The translations under genes and the position numbers were made by a program. Of a stretch of DNA of 64,000 bases, positions 34,004 to 46,653 are shown piece after piece. The stretch is from the NCBI GenBank assembly GCA_017979445.1, contig CM030714.1:19723405-19787404 (forward strand), written 5' to 3'. This DNA is from Akebia trifoliata (Eukaryota > Streptophyta > Magnoliopsida > Ranunculales > Lardizabalaceae). The notes under the pieces were generated by a model that saw nothing but the letters and a program-made list of their open reading frames with translations, was not told the origin of the DNA and ran no database searches. Each line of letters begins with the position of its first letter. Positions within the stretch are counted from its first letter, which is position 1.

Positions 34004-34745
34004 ACTTGCATCGACGATATCTAAGGCTCCCGATAACGAAATCGAGTGAACTCAAGTTCTAAATTAATCTACTCGATGAGATCTACATTTTATTAATTGG
34101 TGCTCAGACTTAGTTCTCACTAGAATATTCTATAAAAACGTTTTAACATTGCTGTCCCAACCTTCATTCAAAAACAATTCTAGATTTACAGATTGAACTT
34201 GCATCGATGATATCTAAGGCTTTCGGTAACGAAATTGAGTGAACTCAGGTTCTAAATTAATCTACTCAATGAGATCTACGTTTTATTAAAGGTTCCCAGA
34301 CTTAATTCTCATTAGAATATTCTATAAAAACGTTTTAACATTGCTGTCCCAACCTTCATTTAGTAATAATTCCAAATTTACACATTGAACTTGCATCGAT
34401 GATATCTAAGGCTTCCGATAACGAAATTGAGTGAACTCAGGTTCTAAATTAATCTAATCGATGAGATCTACGTTTTATTAATAGGTGCCCAGACTTAATT
34501 CACACTAGAATGTTCTGTAAAAATGTTTTAACATTGCTGTCCCAACTTTCATTCAGCAACAATTCCAGATGTACAGATTGAACTTGCATCTATGATATCT
34601 AAGGCTCGGATAATGAAATCAAGTGAACTCAGGTTTTAAATTAATTTACTCGATGAGATCTACGTTTTATTAATAGATTCCCGGATTTAATTCTCACTAA
34701 AATATTCTGTAAAAACATTTTAACATTACTGTCCCAACCTTCATC
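34004..34745. repeat. 193-bp leader repeat, four copies
   Basis: Units begin at ACTTGCATCGATGATATC (34004, 34197, 34389, 34582) and include GAGTGAACTCA and TTTTAACATTGCTGTCCCAA. Same array in B (46654-47395). Confidence 0.92.
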
Positions 34746-34962
34746 ATTCCATCATTTTCATATGTCAATTTGAATCTTTCATTATTTAGGGGTCATCAAA
34801 AAGTAATCCTTAATTGGACAAAAATGCAATACCCAAAATCATCCACAATCAAGCCACAAAAAAAAATAAATGAAAAAAATAAGTCGAACTAAATAATAAA
34901 AAAAACTAGGTCATCATGGCAATGCTCCCATACTTGGGGTTTTTCAAGTCTGATCCTCAATA

Positions 34963-34981
34963 GTCCCCAGTGGAGTCGCCA
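34963..34981 (-). promoter_or_regulatory. Primer-binding site, tRNA-Arg type
   Basis: Minus TGGCGACTCCACTGGGGAC, one base inside the 5' LTR edge. Confidence 0.95.
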
Positions 34982-34982
34982 C

Positions 34983-36659
34983 TGAAAGCGCCCTCTATCT
35001 GCGGGGTGCGCGGATCCGCTTTTGACCCTTGAGGTTTGGGAGTCGCCACGTAGTTATTATGGTCCAAGAGCCAAACTGATTCTACAATGGATAAAAAAGA
35101 ACTAATCTACTACAGAAATCTGAATCCGGGGATCATGTTACGGGGTTGGAAGGTGTTAGGCACCAACCCCGCCCGGCCATTGCCGGTCTCTACTTATCCC
35201 AAATAAATCTACATCGCTAATGACAAACCTAGATTAAAAAATAATGAAATTCTTACCTTCGATCTACAAAAGTGCTATTTCCTCATATCTGGTAAAAACG
35301 GCTCCTTGTACCGTATTCCTTACTTCGTTCTATCTCCGGATCTGATTTCTGATCTCCGAGGTAAGGTATCTCCTTCTTGGATCTGGGTGCTTCGAATTTG
35401 TTGTGGATTTTTGAGATGTTTTTGAGAGGTTTTTGGGTGTTTTTTAGGCTAAAATCGAAGCAGGGGTGTTAGGTAAGGAGTTGAGGCTCCAAAATTAGGG
35501 TTTTGGAGAGGTTGTGGAGGTTTCTTCACCTACTTTTCCTAGGGTTTTTTCTTTGATACGAAAATAGGGTGTGGAGGCTCCTATTTATAAAGTTTTTTAG
35601 AAGCATTAGGGTTTGATTAGGATTTTTTTTTAGGGTTTCAATTAGGATTTAGACTTTGGTCTCATGAGATGGACTTAGTCTTTAGGGTTTTGACTTTAGT
35701 CTTATGAGATTGACTTGATTAGTTTAGATTAGGGTTTTGATTTAGGGTTTTGACTTTAGTCTTATGAGATTGACTTTAATACTTGACTTTAGTCTTACTT
35801 AATTGACTTTAATTTTGACTTTAGTCTTATTTGATTGACTTTAATATCTTGACTTTAGTCTTGCTTGATTGACTTTAAATTTTTGGAGAACTCCTCTCTA
35901 TTATATCTTTAATTCTTTGGACCCCCAAATGGAGGGGTCATTAAAGAAATATCTTGCAAACCATCAACAATTTTTCTTGAAAGCCTGATTGATCAATTTT
36001 TTGGTTTAAATTTTAATAATTAATTTTATTAATGTTTCACTTTACATTATTTAATGATTTATTTATTAATTTCAAAAATTTTAATTATTAAAATTGTGAA
36101 ATTACCATTTTGCCCTCGGAGAGGATTTTTTACGTTTTAAGTCATTTTTTAATGTTCCAGGATGTTTTGGAATCAGTTTTTCGTAAGGAATTCAATGGGA
36201 ATATTGGTTTTTGTCATTTATGAAATTTTTTGTGTGAAATGGTAGTGAATTTTATGAGGGGTATTTTCATAATTTTTTCAAATTTTATGAAAATTGGCAA
36301 AATGATTTATTTGATTTCGATTTGTCATTTTATGTATTTGAACGGATTTTCCTAAGCGTAATGTAGGCTCTAAGGTTGTTTTGATGTTAGGGGTATTTTG
36401 ATAATTTGGTCATTTTTAGTGTTTTTTATTGTGAAGCTTCTTTTTGGTTTGCAGGATGATGATTTCTATGTTTCTAGGGTAGTATTTTCTTAGCGTTGTG
36501 TGGTTTCTAAGTTTTGTCAGTTCGAGATACCTCATCCGGATTTCTGAAACATATATAGTAACAAAATAAAGCATTGGAGTAGACATCCATCATTGGGAAC
36601 TTTTGCGATCGGGTTGACGACTTGATTAATCAGGCGGATGCAAAAATGGGGTGTCTACA
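34983..36659 (-). repeat. 5' LTR of element A (1677 bp)
   Basis: Edges TGAAAGC and GTCTACA. TATA at 35582-35589. U5 contains the PBS-start copy TGGCGACTCC (35048-35039, minus) and the palindrome GCGGATCCGC. Confidence 0.95.
35582..35589 (-). promoter_or_regulatory. TATA box in Tat LTR (element A)
   Basis: Minus CTTTATAAATAGGAGCC. Equivalents at 27055, 39762 and 48242. Confidence 0.75.
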
Positions 36660-36664
36660 CGGGG

Positions 36665-36971
36665 ATGGTCTTAGGGTGGTCAAATTACTAATGTCCCTTT
36701 ATGATCATTTTTTATTCCCGAAAGTTTTGATTAAGGAAAGGGTCGAAGAATGGGTTTACCAAAATAATATGGATCAACCTAACAATCATCTACATGTTGG
36801 AGAATGATATAGGTAGTCTCATTACCTTTTAGGGTTTGTGCACACACAATGGGGCTTTTTGTCGAAGTGTGTGAGATTGAGTGGCTTTACTAGAGTCTTC
36901 ATATATATTTACATACAAACTGATCCGACACTCAACATTAGTCTCGGGATTGATAAAATATGGAACTAACA
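36665..36971 (-). repeat. copia minus copy, 3' LTR, proximal part
   Basis: Minus start TGTTAGTTCC at 36971. It matches the start of the plus LTR (GAGTGTC, TGTGTGCACAAA, TTTCGGGAAT). Interrupted by element A after 36665. Confidence 0.85.
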
Positions 36972-36982
36972 ATCTCCCCCTT
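36972..36982 (-). promoter_or_regulatory. Polypurine tract of copia minus copy
   Basis: Minus AAGGGGGAGAT immediately before the LTR edge; start point for plus-strand DNA synthesis. Confidence 0.8.
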
Positions 36983-37393
36983 CATCAATTACGAGACAAA
37001 GCCTAATCTAGACTAAATAGACTGAGAATCATTCACAGAATGACCAACACATTTACACCTGATTAGAATCTTACAAAAGTGTTTAAAAATAAAATCCTAA
37101 GATTCTAATTGCTTCAGTTCCCCTTAAGTATTGCTCTCCCTAAATGATTTACCTATAGAAGTCAATTGGGACAGTACACACTGGTAGAAACTACATCTTC
37201 CCTTTTTGTCAATATTTGACAAATGGCGTAATTAACACAATGTCTATACAATATATATATATATACCAATAAACATAAAGGAAAATTAATAAGCATGCAA
37301 GTAATAAATATAAATATCAGAGAAAAATGCATGACGAAAGCAAAATCGAGGCATGCTACAAATAATATAATTATAAAGCATAGGCATGGCATG
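36983..37393 (-). other. copia minus copy, 3' end of internal region
   Basis: The reverse complement aligns with 24440-24810 of the plus copy. Ends at GCATG, the target duplication of element C. Confidence 0.8.
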
Positions 37394-38619
37394 TGAAAGC
37401 TTTCACGATCCACGTGTGCGAATCAGCTTTTGTTGTTTGGGAGTCACCACTTAGTTTTACGGTTTAGGAACTGAATCATGATTCTAAACAGATAAACAAT
37501 AGTGATCTACGCAAAAAGAAAACTGTCAAGGGATCACGTTAAGAGATTGGAAGGTGTTAGGAACCAATCCCGCCCGGCAAATACTAGTCTTTACTTTTCC
37601 CAAAAGTTATATTGTTGAAAATGACCTAAAAATTAAAATAAAATAAATCTAATTTACCTAGATGATTGCGATGGTCGATTCCTTCAGAACTGACGGAGAA
37701 CGTTCCTCGTGTGAGTCTTTCTAATTTTTTCTTCATCATTAGATCCACTTTCGATATCCAAGATGTGCTATTCTCCTCTTAAGTATTCTAGGTATTGTTT
37801 TGAGTAAAAATGGGGTTTGAGTGTTAAATAAGAATTTAGGACTTCAGATTTAAGGTTTTGGGAAGGCTAGGGAGAGTTTTTTACCTCTCTTTCCTAGGAT
37901 TTCTCTTGATATCCAAGATTAGGTTGTGGAGGCTCCTTTTTATAGAGATTTTGAAAATTTTTTAGTTTGACTAGGTTTCTTCAAGATATAGTTAAGTTGT
38001 TTAATTAGGTTTCTTAAATTAGAATTTTGAATCTTACGTACAATGAAAGAGTATTTTTTAGTTTTTTTGGAAACAAATCCCTAATTATATTTTTAATTGT
38101 TTGGGACCCCAAATGGAGGGGTATTTTATAAATATTATGTTGGTCCCCCTTAAGGAATTCAATGAGAGTATCAATTTATGTCACTTATGGGTTTTCGACG
38201 TGAAATGATCGTGGACCCTACAAGGAGCATTTTTGTAATTTTGTCGAATTTTGTGAAAATTGGCGAAATAATTTATTTGATTTTAATTTTTATTTTATAT
38301 GTTGGAAAGGATTTTCCTAATTGTAATATAAGCTATAGGGATGTTTTGATGTTAACGGTATTTTGATAATTTGATCATTTTTTTGTGATTCGTGAAGCTT
38401 CTTTTTGTTTGAAAATAATGATTTCTATGTTTTTGGGTAAGATTTTCCTAATGTAGTGTGGTTTCTAAAGTTTTACTTACTTAAGATACCTCATCCGAAT
38501 TTCTAAAATATATCTAGTAAGAAATAAAAAATATTGCAATATTCATCCATCATTGGGAATCGTCACAATCGGGTTGATGAGTTAATTAATCAAGCAAGTG
38601 CAAAAATGGGGTGTCTACA
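37394..38619 (-). repeat. 3' LTR of element C (1226 bp, with internal deletion)
   Basis: TGAAAGC to TGTCTACA. It is about 250 bp shorter than its partner, mainly through a deletion near 38145-38155, where GGTCCCC joins AAGGAATTCAATG. Confidence 0.9.
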
Positions 38620-39162
38620 GATGCCCCTTTTTGGTAGAGGATTGAAGTAAGCAAATCTGCTTTGATAGATAGTGTGATATCCAGATGCCAAAGCTAATGA
38701 CAGTTCATTTTGTAATCTGATTTAGCAATTCGTCAGGACGTTTAGATATTTGAGGGTAAAACTCTCCCCGAGCTAAAAGTTTGTCAAGTCCTCAAGCTTG
38801 AACTCTTACTGACGATATCAGGTCCTTGAATTTTGAAAAATTCTCTTCGGCTAATGTAAAAGTGCATGTGTGTATAATGGTGTGGTGCTTACTGAGTATT
38901 CTATCAGATTATTGAAAATAACTCTCCTTGATTAAAAAGAATGTCAGGTCCTAGAGATCTTCTCTCACTGACAATGATGATTCAAATTGAAATGCATATA
39001 CGCAATGAAGACAATCACATAATATTGAATTATGACAAGTTTGAAAAACGAGATAATTAGAGCCATAACATTATCAGCATCAGGTGATGTATGAACTTTA
39101 TTAAATCTTATTAAAATTCATTATTAAAGTTTGAAAAAGTTTGAATTTCGTTTATCGGACTC
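38620..39162 (-). other. Element C 3' region left of element B
   Basis: Aligns with the DNA just inside the 3' LTRs of A (28112-28350) and B: CTCCCCGAGCTA and TCCTTGAATTTT motifs. No coding frame. Ends with GACTC, the target duplication of B. Confidence 0.7.
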
Positions 39163-40900
39163 TGAAAGCGCCTTCGATCCGCGGGGTGCGCGGATCCGCT
39201 TTTGACTCTTGAGGTTTGGGAGTCGCCACCTAGTTATTGTGTTCTAGGAACCAAACTGACTCTAACATGGATAAAAAGAACTAATCTACCATAAAAAATC
39301 TGAATTCGAGGATCAAGTTACGGGGTTGGAAGGTGTTAGGCACCAACCCCGCCCGGCCAAAGCCGGTCTCTACTAACTTCCCAAGTAAATTACATTGCTA
39401 AAACCTAGATAAAAATAATAAAAAAGCTTACCTTTCCGATAGCAAGGACTTTGTTCCCTCAGATCTGACAAAAAGAGCTCCTTGTACCGTGCTCCCTTGC
39501 TTCGTTCTGTTTCCGGATTTGACTTCGGATCTCCTAGATCAAGGTATCTCCTTGTTTCTGAATCTGAACTCTTCAAGTTTGTTGCGGATTTGGGGGTGTT
39601 TTTAGAGGGATTTTAGGTGTTTTCTAGACTAAAATTGAAGGGGAGATGTTAGGTAAGGAGTTGGGGCTCCAAAACTAGGGTTTATGGGGGGCTAGGGAAA
39701 CTTCTAGACCTACTTCTCTTAGGGTTTATGATTTGATACGAAAATAGGGTGTGAGCACCTCTATTTATAGAAGTTTTTTAAGGTTGATTTGGATAGAGTT
39801 AGTGTTTAATTAGAGATCTTTTAATTAGAGTTGTGTTTTAGTTAAAATTGTTTTAGGTAGAATTGTGTTTTAATTAGAATTGTTTTAGGTAGAATTGTTT
39901 TTAAGTTAGAACTCTATTAGATAGAGTTATTAATCAATTATAATTCTATTATGACTTTTGGTCTTATTTGATTGACTTTTAATGTTTTGACTTTAGTCTT
40001 AATTGATTGACTTTTAATATCTTGACTTTAGTCTTGCTTAATTGACTTTAATTTTGACTTCAGTCTCACTTGATTGACTTTTAATATCTTGACTTCAGTC
40101 TTGCTTGATTTACTTTTAATTTTTGGAGAACCCCCCTCTAAAATATCTTTAATTCTTTGGACCCCCAAATGGAGGGGTCCTTAAAGAAATATCCCACGAA
40201 CCCTCAACAATTTTACCCGAAAGTCCGATTGATCGATTTTTTAGGTTCAAAATTTTAAATTAATTTCATCAATGTTTCACTTTAATTATTTAATATTTTA
40301 TTTATTAATTTCGAATTTTTTAATTATGAAAATTGTGAAATTACCGTTTTGCACCTGGATATGACTTTTCACGTTTCAAGTCGGTTTTTAATGTTCTAGG
40401 TTGTTTTAGAATCGGTTTTTCGTAAGGAATTCAATGAGAATGTTGGTTTGTGTCATTTATGAAAATTTTTATGTGAAATGATTGTGAACTTTATGAGGGG
40501 CATTTTCGTAATTTTGTCAAATTCTGTTAAAATTGGTGAAATGATTTATTTGGTTCCGATTTGTTATTTTATGTGTTCGAGAGAGTTTTCCTAAGCGTAA
40601 CGTAGGCTCTAGGGTTTTTTTGAGGTTAGGGGTATTTTGGTAATTTGGTAATTTTTTAATGATTTTTATCGTGAAGTTTCTTTTTGGTCTGCAAGATGAT
40701 GATTTCTATGTTTCTAGGGTCGTATTTTCCTAGCGTAGCGTGGTTTCTAAGGTTTTGTCAATACGAGATACCTCATCCGGATTTCTGAAACACATCTGGT
40801 AACAAAATAAAGCAATGGAATACACATCCATCATTGGGAATCATTGCAATCGGATTGACGAGTTGATTAATCAGGCGAGTGCAAAAATGGGGTGTCTACA
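39163..40900 (-). repeat. 3' LTR of element B (1738 bp)
   Basis: TGAAAGC to TGTCTACA; TATA at 39762-39769; GACTTTAGTC-type tandem units at about 39950-40110. Confidence 0.96.
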
Positions 40901-41155
40901 GATGCCCCTCTTTGGCAGAGGGTTGAAGCAAACTAGATAGCAAATCTATTTTGGTAGATAGTGCGATATCTGAATGCCAAAGCTAGTGACAGTTCATTTT
41001 GCAGCCTGATTTAGAAAATTCTCCTTGACTGATGAACAAATGTGAAAGTGTCTGCATTGTGTGAAACTGAGTAAAATCTGAGTAAAACAAAACTCGAGAA
41101 AATTTGAATGATATTTGAGACAAATCTGAGCAAAAGTTGGGAGAAAGTTAAATGT

Positions 41156-41956
41156 CCTACTCTACCTACTCTAGGTGAAAGAGTAATAAATTTATATTTT
41201 TTTGAGAGTCTTATTCTACCTACTCAGAGTGAAAGAGTAATGCACTAATTTTTTTTTGGGAAGTTCTACTCTACCTACCTGGAGTGAAAGAGTAATGAAC
41301 TATTTTTGTTTTTTTTTTTTTTGGAAGTTCTACTCTACCTACTCGGAGTGAAAGAGTAATGAACTAAGCTTTTTATAAGTTCTACTCTACCTGCCCAGGG
41401 TGAAAGAGTAATGAATTAATTTTTTAGGAAAGTTCTACTCTACCTACTCAGAGTGAAAGAGTAATGAACTAATTTTTTAGGAGTCCTACTCTACCTGCCC
41501 CGGGTGAAAGAGTAATGAACTAATTTTTTTTTTTTTGGAAAGTTCTACTCTACCTACTCGGAGTGAAAAAGTAATGAACTAATTTTTTCGGAAAGTTCTA
41601 CTCTACCTGCCCAGGGTGAAAGAGTAATGAACTAATTATTTTAGGAAGTTCTACTCTACCTACTCGGAGTGAAAGAGTAATGAACTAATTTTTTTGGGAA
41701 GTTCTACTCTACCTGCCCATGGTGAAAGAGTAATGAACTAAATTTTTTTTTTCTGGAAGTTCTACTCTACCTACTCGGAGTGAAAGAGTAATGAACAAAT
41801 TTTTTAGGAGTCCTACTCTACCTGCCCAGGGTGAAAGAGTAATGAACTAATTTTTTTTTGGGAAGTTCTACTCTACCTACTCGGAGTGAAAGAGTAATGA
41901 ACTAATTTTTTTGGGAGTCCTACTCTACCTGCACAGGGTGAAAGAGTAATGAACTA
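41156..41956. repeat. Tandem array of 15 stem-loop units, two alternating types
   Basis: Unit spacing about 50-58 bp because of variable T-runs. Each has outer arms TACTCT/AGAGTA and an inner dyad that is ACTC-G-GAGT or GCCC-A-GGGT. From the fourth unit on, the two types alternate regularly, so the effective repeat is a dimer. Confidence 0.92.
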
Positions 41957-43145
41957 ATCTTTGAGGGAACAAACGGGGGATTAACCTCGCATTTGACTTT
42001 TTTTTTTTTAATAAAAAGTTGGATTTTATGAAGGTCTGGTAAATATTTTAACTCTCTTTGAATCTGAGGAGTTTTCAAAATTGCTATCAAGAGGGTAACC
42101 TTTAATGCAAAGTTAACCTTATCCTTTGGGGTTGAAATTGACCAGGCATCAGAACAAAAATGCCCCTAGTTTGACAAGGAATATTGCACTAGGGATAATT
42201 GAATATAATTTGAAAATAAATGCCCCTAGTGTAAGGGGGGAAACTGTACTCTTTAGAAAAAAGGAAGTGCCCTTGTTATGAAAGTTTGAAATCCTTGATT
42301 ACCGCAAGCGCAATAAAGGTTTAACTTTTAATTTTGACTTTTTATATTAAAGATTTTGAGTCAGGCTCAAAGAAATTGGAACAAAATATTTTTTTCTGAA
42401 ATTCATCATAGGATTTGTTCTTTTTCCCCGTCGGTTCACTTAGGGATATGAAACTCTTCAGATCAATCATAGACGAGATACTTGTGTCCAATGAGTCTAT
42501 ATTTGGTTCAAACTGGGTATTGAAACTTGATCATTCGAACTTCTGATGTTTTGGCTAGGACTGTCTTTTCAGCTTCTCAACTCAACGGAGATTTTCTTTT
42601 ATTTTTTCATTGCTCTAAATTTTTCCTAGATTGCCTTTTCAGGTTTTCAATCTAGCGAGCATGCCCTAGCTTTTGCCTAGATCGCCTTTTTAGGTTTTCG
42701 ATCTAACGAGCTTATAATTTTTTCTCTTTTCTTTGCTCTGATTGTTGCCAAGGTCGTCCTTTCAGATTTTCAACCTTGCGAGCTTGCCTTAATTTTTGCC
42801 TAAGCCGCCCTTTTTGGGTTTTCAACTTAGGAGACAATTTTTTTTTTCTTCTTCCCTTCTGAACTTCTGGAGTTGATGTCTGATCATGCTTCGCTACCCT
42901 CCTTGACTTTTTCACACGGTACTTAGGAGGACTTTTATAGGTAGGCTTGGGACTAGGCATAAAAAGAAAGGAATTTTGAGGCTCAAAAACCCAAATGCCC
43001 CTTGTGTGGCATTTCATTTAAAAAATTTTCTTGAACTTTCTTCCCCATTTTGGATGATATTTCTTTTTCTTTTGAATTTTTTTCTTTTTAGATTTTTCCT
43101 TTGTCGGGGAATCTATATATATTTTTTTATTTTGATGTGGTCGGG
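41957..43145 (-). other. Element B 3' non-coding region
   Basis: Counterpart of 29204-30447 in element A, same order of T-rich degenerate repeats. No protein domain. Confidence 0.55.
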
Positions 43146-43180
43146 CCTGAAGTAACTTCTCAGGTTGCCTACGTACCCCA
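43146..43180. promoter_or_regulatory. Conserved 3' block of element B
   Basis: CCTGAAGTAACTTCTCAGG then TTGCCTACGTACCCC, identical to element A in the core. Confidence 0.6.
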
Positions 43181-43599
43181 AATTTTTGGGATCAGACCAA
43201 AACGTAGTTCAGAATTTTTCCTCCCCTAGGTTAGGTGATCGGGCTGAGAAAGAAAAAGGCATCATTTTTTTTTTTTGAAAAGGCTGCAAAGGACTGAGAA
43301 AGGAGATAATGAACTGGGTAGCAGGAAAATTGATTCGGCCAAAGATGGCCTCCTTAAATGTAGTACCATTTGATCCGGTCAAGATTGGTTGACTCTGGTA
43401 GTTCACGTTCATCATAATCTTTAAGTCTGACGACTTTTCCAGACAGTATTTCCTTAATGAATGAATTTCTCCAATTGGATTCAGACTTTCTCCTATAGTC
43501 GAGGAGGAGTGTTCAATTTTCTTTGAAGTCTGATAGTTAAATCCTTAACTTGTAAATGATGAGCTTTGACCTTTTTGTCAAATGCACGGGTGACTCTTC

Positions 43600-44060
43600 T
43601 TAGATAAGCTTGCACATGGTACAGGGCTTTAACCCGTTTTCTTCAATCAAGTTTAATTTTTCATACTGCTGACGAACCCAATCTGTTTCTAACAAATGAT
43701 TTTCCAACAAGACCCTGAGAGACGAAATTTTCATTTCAACTGGCAAGATTGCTTCCATGCCATACACTAAGGAGTAGGGAGTAGCACCAGTAGAGGATCG
43801 AATTGAAGTTCGATATGTCCATAGCGTGAATGATAATTTTTCTGACCAATCTCGATGTGATTGACACATTTTCCTGATGATATAGTCTTGAGACTCTTAC
43901 TAACTGCTTCAACCGTTCCATTGATTTGAGGACGGTAGGGGAATGATTTGTGCTTCCGGACCTTCAACTTTAAACATAGAGTAATGATTATGCTTTGAAG
44001 TACGACCTATTATCAGAGATCAGTTCAAAAGGTACCCCTATATCGACTGATAATATGTGA
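43600..44060 (-). pseudogene. pol: Tat integrase remnant of element B
   Basis: The frame at 43869-43600 reads WSEKLSFTLWTYRTSIRSST, then GATPYSLVYGMEAILPVEM, the C-terminal part of Tat/Ogre integrase; upstream pieces in other frames supply the core (FPYRPQINGTVEAVSK, ending in the catalytic Glu region). A frameshift separates them near 43860-43890. Better preserved than in A. RT does not precede it. Confidence 0.88.
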
Positions 44061-44184
44061 TTTGAAACTCAAGATGTAGTAAGGATAGTGCTGATACATT
44101 TTATAACATCTTCTTTGATTCCATCGATATAGACGAGTATCTATTCCGTGTTGAATAACACCCAAGCTTGTACCTAACATACCC

Positions 44185-44470
44185 TCATATGATCACACGA
44201 ACAAGTCTTTTGAAATTTCTAAGTAAATTCATTATCCACTCGTGTTCCTTTATGGATAAGATGATTTCTATTTGAATCTCTTTAGGAATTATTTTTTGTT
44301 TCGAGGTCAAAGACCTTCCTTTCTCGATTAAAGGTTGAGCCCGACTCTTATTTTCTTGTTCAGAAACGAAATCTATCAAATTATTAGTTAATTCGTTAAT
44401 GTGCTCGAGGTATTCAAAAAATTCTTTTATTTGATCAATTTTAGATGGGGCAACAGACACCTCTATAGAT
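44185..44470 (-). pseudogene. pol: Start-of-pol remnant of element B
   Basis: Reads QPLIEKGRSLTSKQK... and HEWIMNLLRNFKRLV, equivalent to 31481-31740 in A. Directly followed by integrase DNA through the same deletion junction. Confidence 0.72.
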
Positions 44471-44999
44471 TCGATGAACTAACTTAACTCAATAGGAAAG
44501 AGTAGACTCAATCTAAGGAAGACATGACCTTGCTGGAAAAAAGGACTCGAGCTAACCCAAATGACTAATGAAAACTCAAGACAAGTACCCACACGAGTTT
44601 GATTAGGACTGAGGACTGAGATATTGCTTATAACCGGTAGGATTGAAGCACTATGATCTTTAAAGAACAACTGGACGATGTTGAGAAATTTTGAGGTCAT
44701 TTCTGACTGTTTGACTTGATATTGACGTTTACTTTAACTGACCGGATTTACAATCCTAACTAGACGATGAACGATTGAGCTTAGACACAATGATAACCCT
44801 TAAACCTCTTTGAAGGTGAATTTAACCAATTTCAGTGTCACCCCCTTGATAACATTTTAAATGAATCCTGAGATTTTATTGAATTTTGTGCACCAATCCA
44901 TTAAACAATTCATTAATGTAATGATTATTCAGAAAAATAATTTTATTGCACTCTTGAAAAATATCGACAAATAATGTTTTCATTGAATAACAACTTCCA

Positions 45000-45240
45000 C
45001 AAACATATTTCAATAATTTTTCATGCAAAAATAGATTTTTTTGTAAATCATTTTTTTCTGAAAAATATTTTTTTTTTCTTTTTTTTAGAAAACATTTTCT
45101 TTTAGAAAAATTTTTGGGAAAGCATTTCCTTTTGGAAAATCTTATTCTTCCGGAAAATATTTCACTTTTGAAAAGCATTTCTCTTCTGAAAAATATTTTT
45201 CTTCTGGAAAACATTTTTCTTCTTTAAAAATAGGTTTAAA
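45000..45240. repeat. TTTTC/GAAAA dyad-rich array of element B
   Basis: Counterpart of 32270-32640; units such as TTTTCTTCTGGAAAACATTT. Confidence 0.7.
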
Positions 45241-45479
45241 ATCCGAATCAGGAAAAAGTTTGAATTTCATTTTGATTCAAATGGCTCGGCCCATAATGAT
45301 CGTTGGATCGAGATGAACTGGGTCATTATTGTAAAAGAATGGATTTTTTATTGGGTCGGTGCACCCATTTTAATTTTCAAAAACAACATTTGATCCTTGA
45401 GGACAATCATACACTCTGATCTACACCATTCACATCACTCACATACATTCATCAATCAACAGGCTCCATTTAATAAACA

Positions 45480-46255
45480 ACCCGGGAACACCCACGATAA
45501 GTTCGAGTCGTGACCTACTGGGAAGGTTTCTAGACTCTAAGCTTACTACGTGCAATGCATTTTTATCTGGCCATTCTTGCCCAAGCACACCTATATACCT
45601 TTCGATACGTGGTGACTTGGTTTGATATACCGTATAAGTGATAATCTAAAACCTCAATTCACTTCTCTGAAGTCAAAAACAGCCAGTTTGATCTCCAGTT
45701 GAGAGGTGGCGCACAATGCTGAGCAAGGGCCCACTTAAATACCTCTCGTCTAGAATAGACGTAGTCTATCCCCCTCGTACAATAGGGTACAGCGGGGCAA
45801 GATCTTGCTTAGGCACCGGTTTTGACCAAGAAGTGCAATTGATATACTTAGACTATCTTTTATACCTACGGGTACGAGTCAAGAGTTGTAGCTTTCATAA
45901 ATGGTTTGGCATCCCACGAGGGGACCGACCACGTACTAGTACTACGTTGGCAATCGGGACATGTGACTGTGTGGCTTACAATAGGTCAAAGGCTCAGGTC
46001 GCTCCAGCCTGGGTGCATCAACATACTTCTCAGAATCACCTGATCAAATGGTATTGATGCCCCCAGTTTGATATACCCTAAGGTACGTGACTGGAGTTGT
46101 GGGTTTCATGAATGACGTCGCATCTCCGAAGAGACCGGGCCACGCACTAGTGCCACGTTGGCTAAATGGGACGTGTAAGTGAGTAAAACAGTAAACGTGC
46201 ATGTGGTGTGTGCAAAACAGGGTGGGGTGTGCCCGGGACCTTTTTCAAACAAATG
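45480..46255 (-). other. Shared leader module of element B
   Basis: Aligns throughout with 32860-33600. Dyad ATAGAC-GTA-GTCTAT at 45755-45769; palindrome GCAAGATCTTGC at 45797-45808. The plus-strand frame 45716-46057 (113 codons) is antisense to the element and broken in A and C. Confidence 0.82.
45755..45769. repeat. Conserved leader dyad ATAGAC-GTA-GTCTAT
   Basis: Element B copy of the dyad. Confidence 0.9.
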
Positions 46256-46653
46256 GGCCCATGGATCCAATCAAACCAATCATACATTTAATCAAAACCA
46301 AAATTATTCAAATCATATGAATATTCAATTAAGATCACATTATTCCCATCACATAAGCACATTAACATTACGATCAACATCAATCATGTATTTCAAGCAA
46401 GATCATGGTAAATTAATCAATAAATATGGCATATGATAATGATCAAACAAACATTGCAATAGGCATAATTTTTATAATTTTTAAGGTCCAATCAATGATC
46501 ACTTTTGGGTGATCCAAAATAAATCGAGATTCCAATAGGTGTTACATTGATGATAGAATGACAATGGTTGAGATGAGCTCACTCTCAAGAACATTAATTG
46601 TGCCAACATTAGATAAATTCAGATTTTCTGTGAATTAGGAAAATACAATCTGA

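Larger units (their letters stand above)
26456..36659 (-). mobile_element. Element A: non-autonomous Tat/Ogre-type element, TSD CGGGG
   Basis: Complete between LTRs 26456-28111 (3') and 34983-36659 (5'), flanked by CGGGG at 26451-26455 and 36660-36664. tRNA-Arg PBS at 34963-34981. Inside, in transcription order: four 193-bp leader repeats, the shared leader module, a TTTTC/GAAAA array, a short piece from the start of pol fused to an integrase remnant, a conserved 3' block and a 34-bp hairpin array. Gag, protease and RT are absent. It inserted into the LTR of the copia minus copy. Confidence 0.95.

Noticed and set aside
45716..46057. 113-codon plus-strand frame in element B as an antisense ORF
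   Set aside because: Some Tat elements carry antisense frames, but the counterpart in A has a stop in mid-frame and C is broken, so conservation is at DNA level, not protein.
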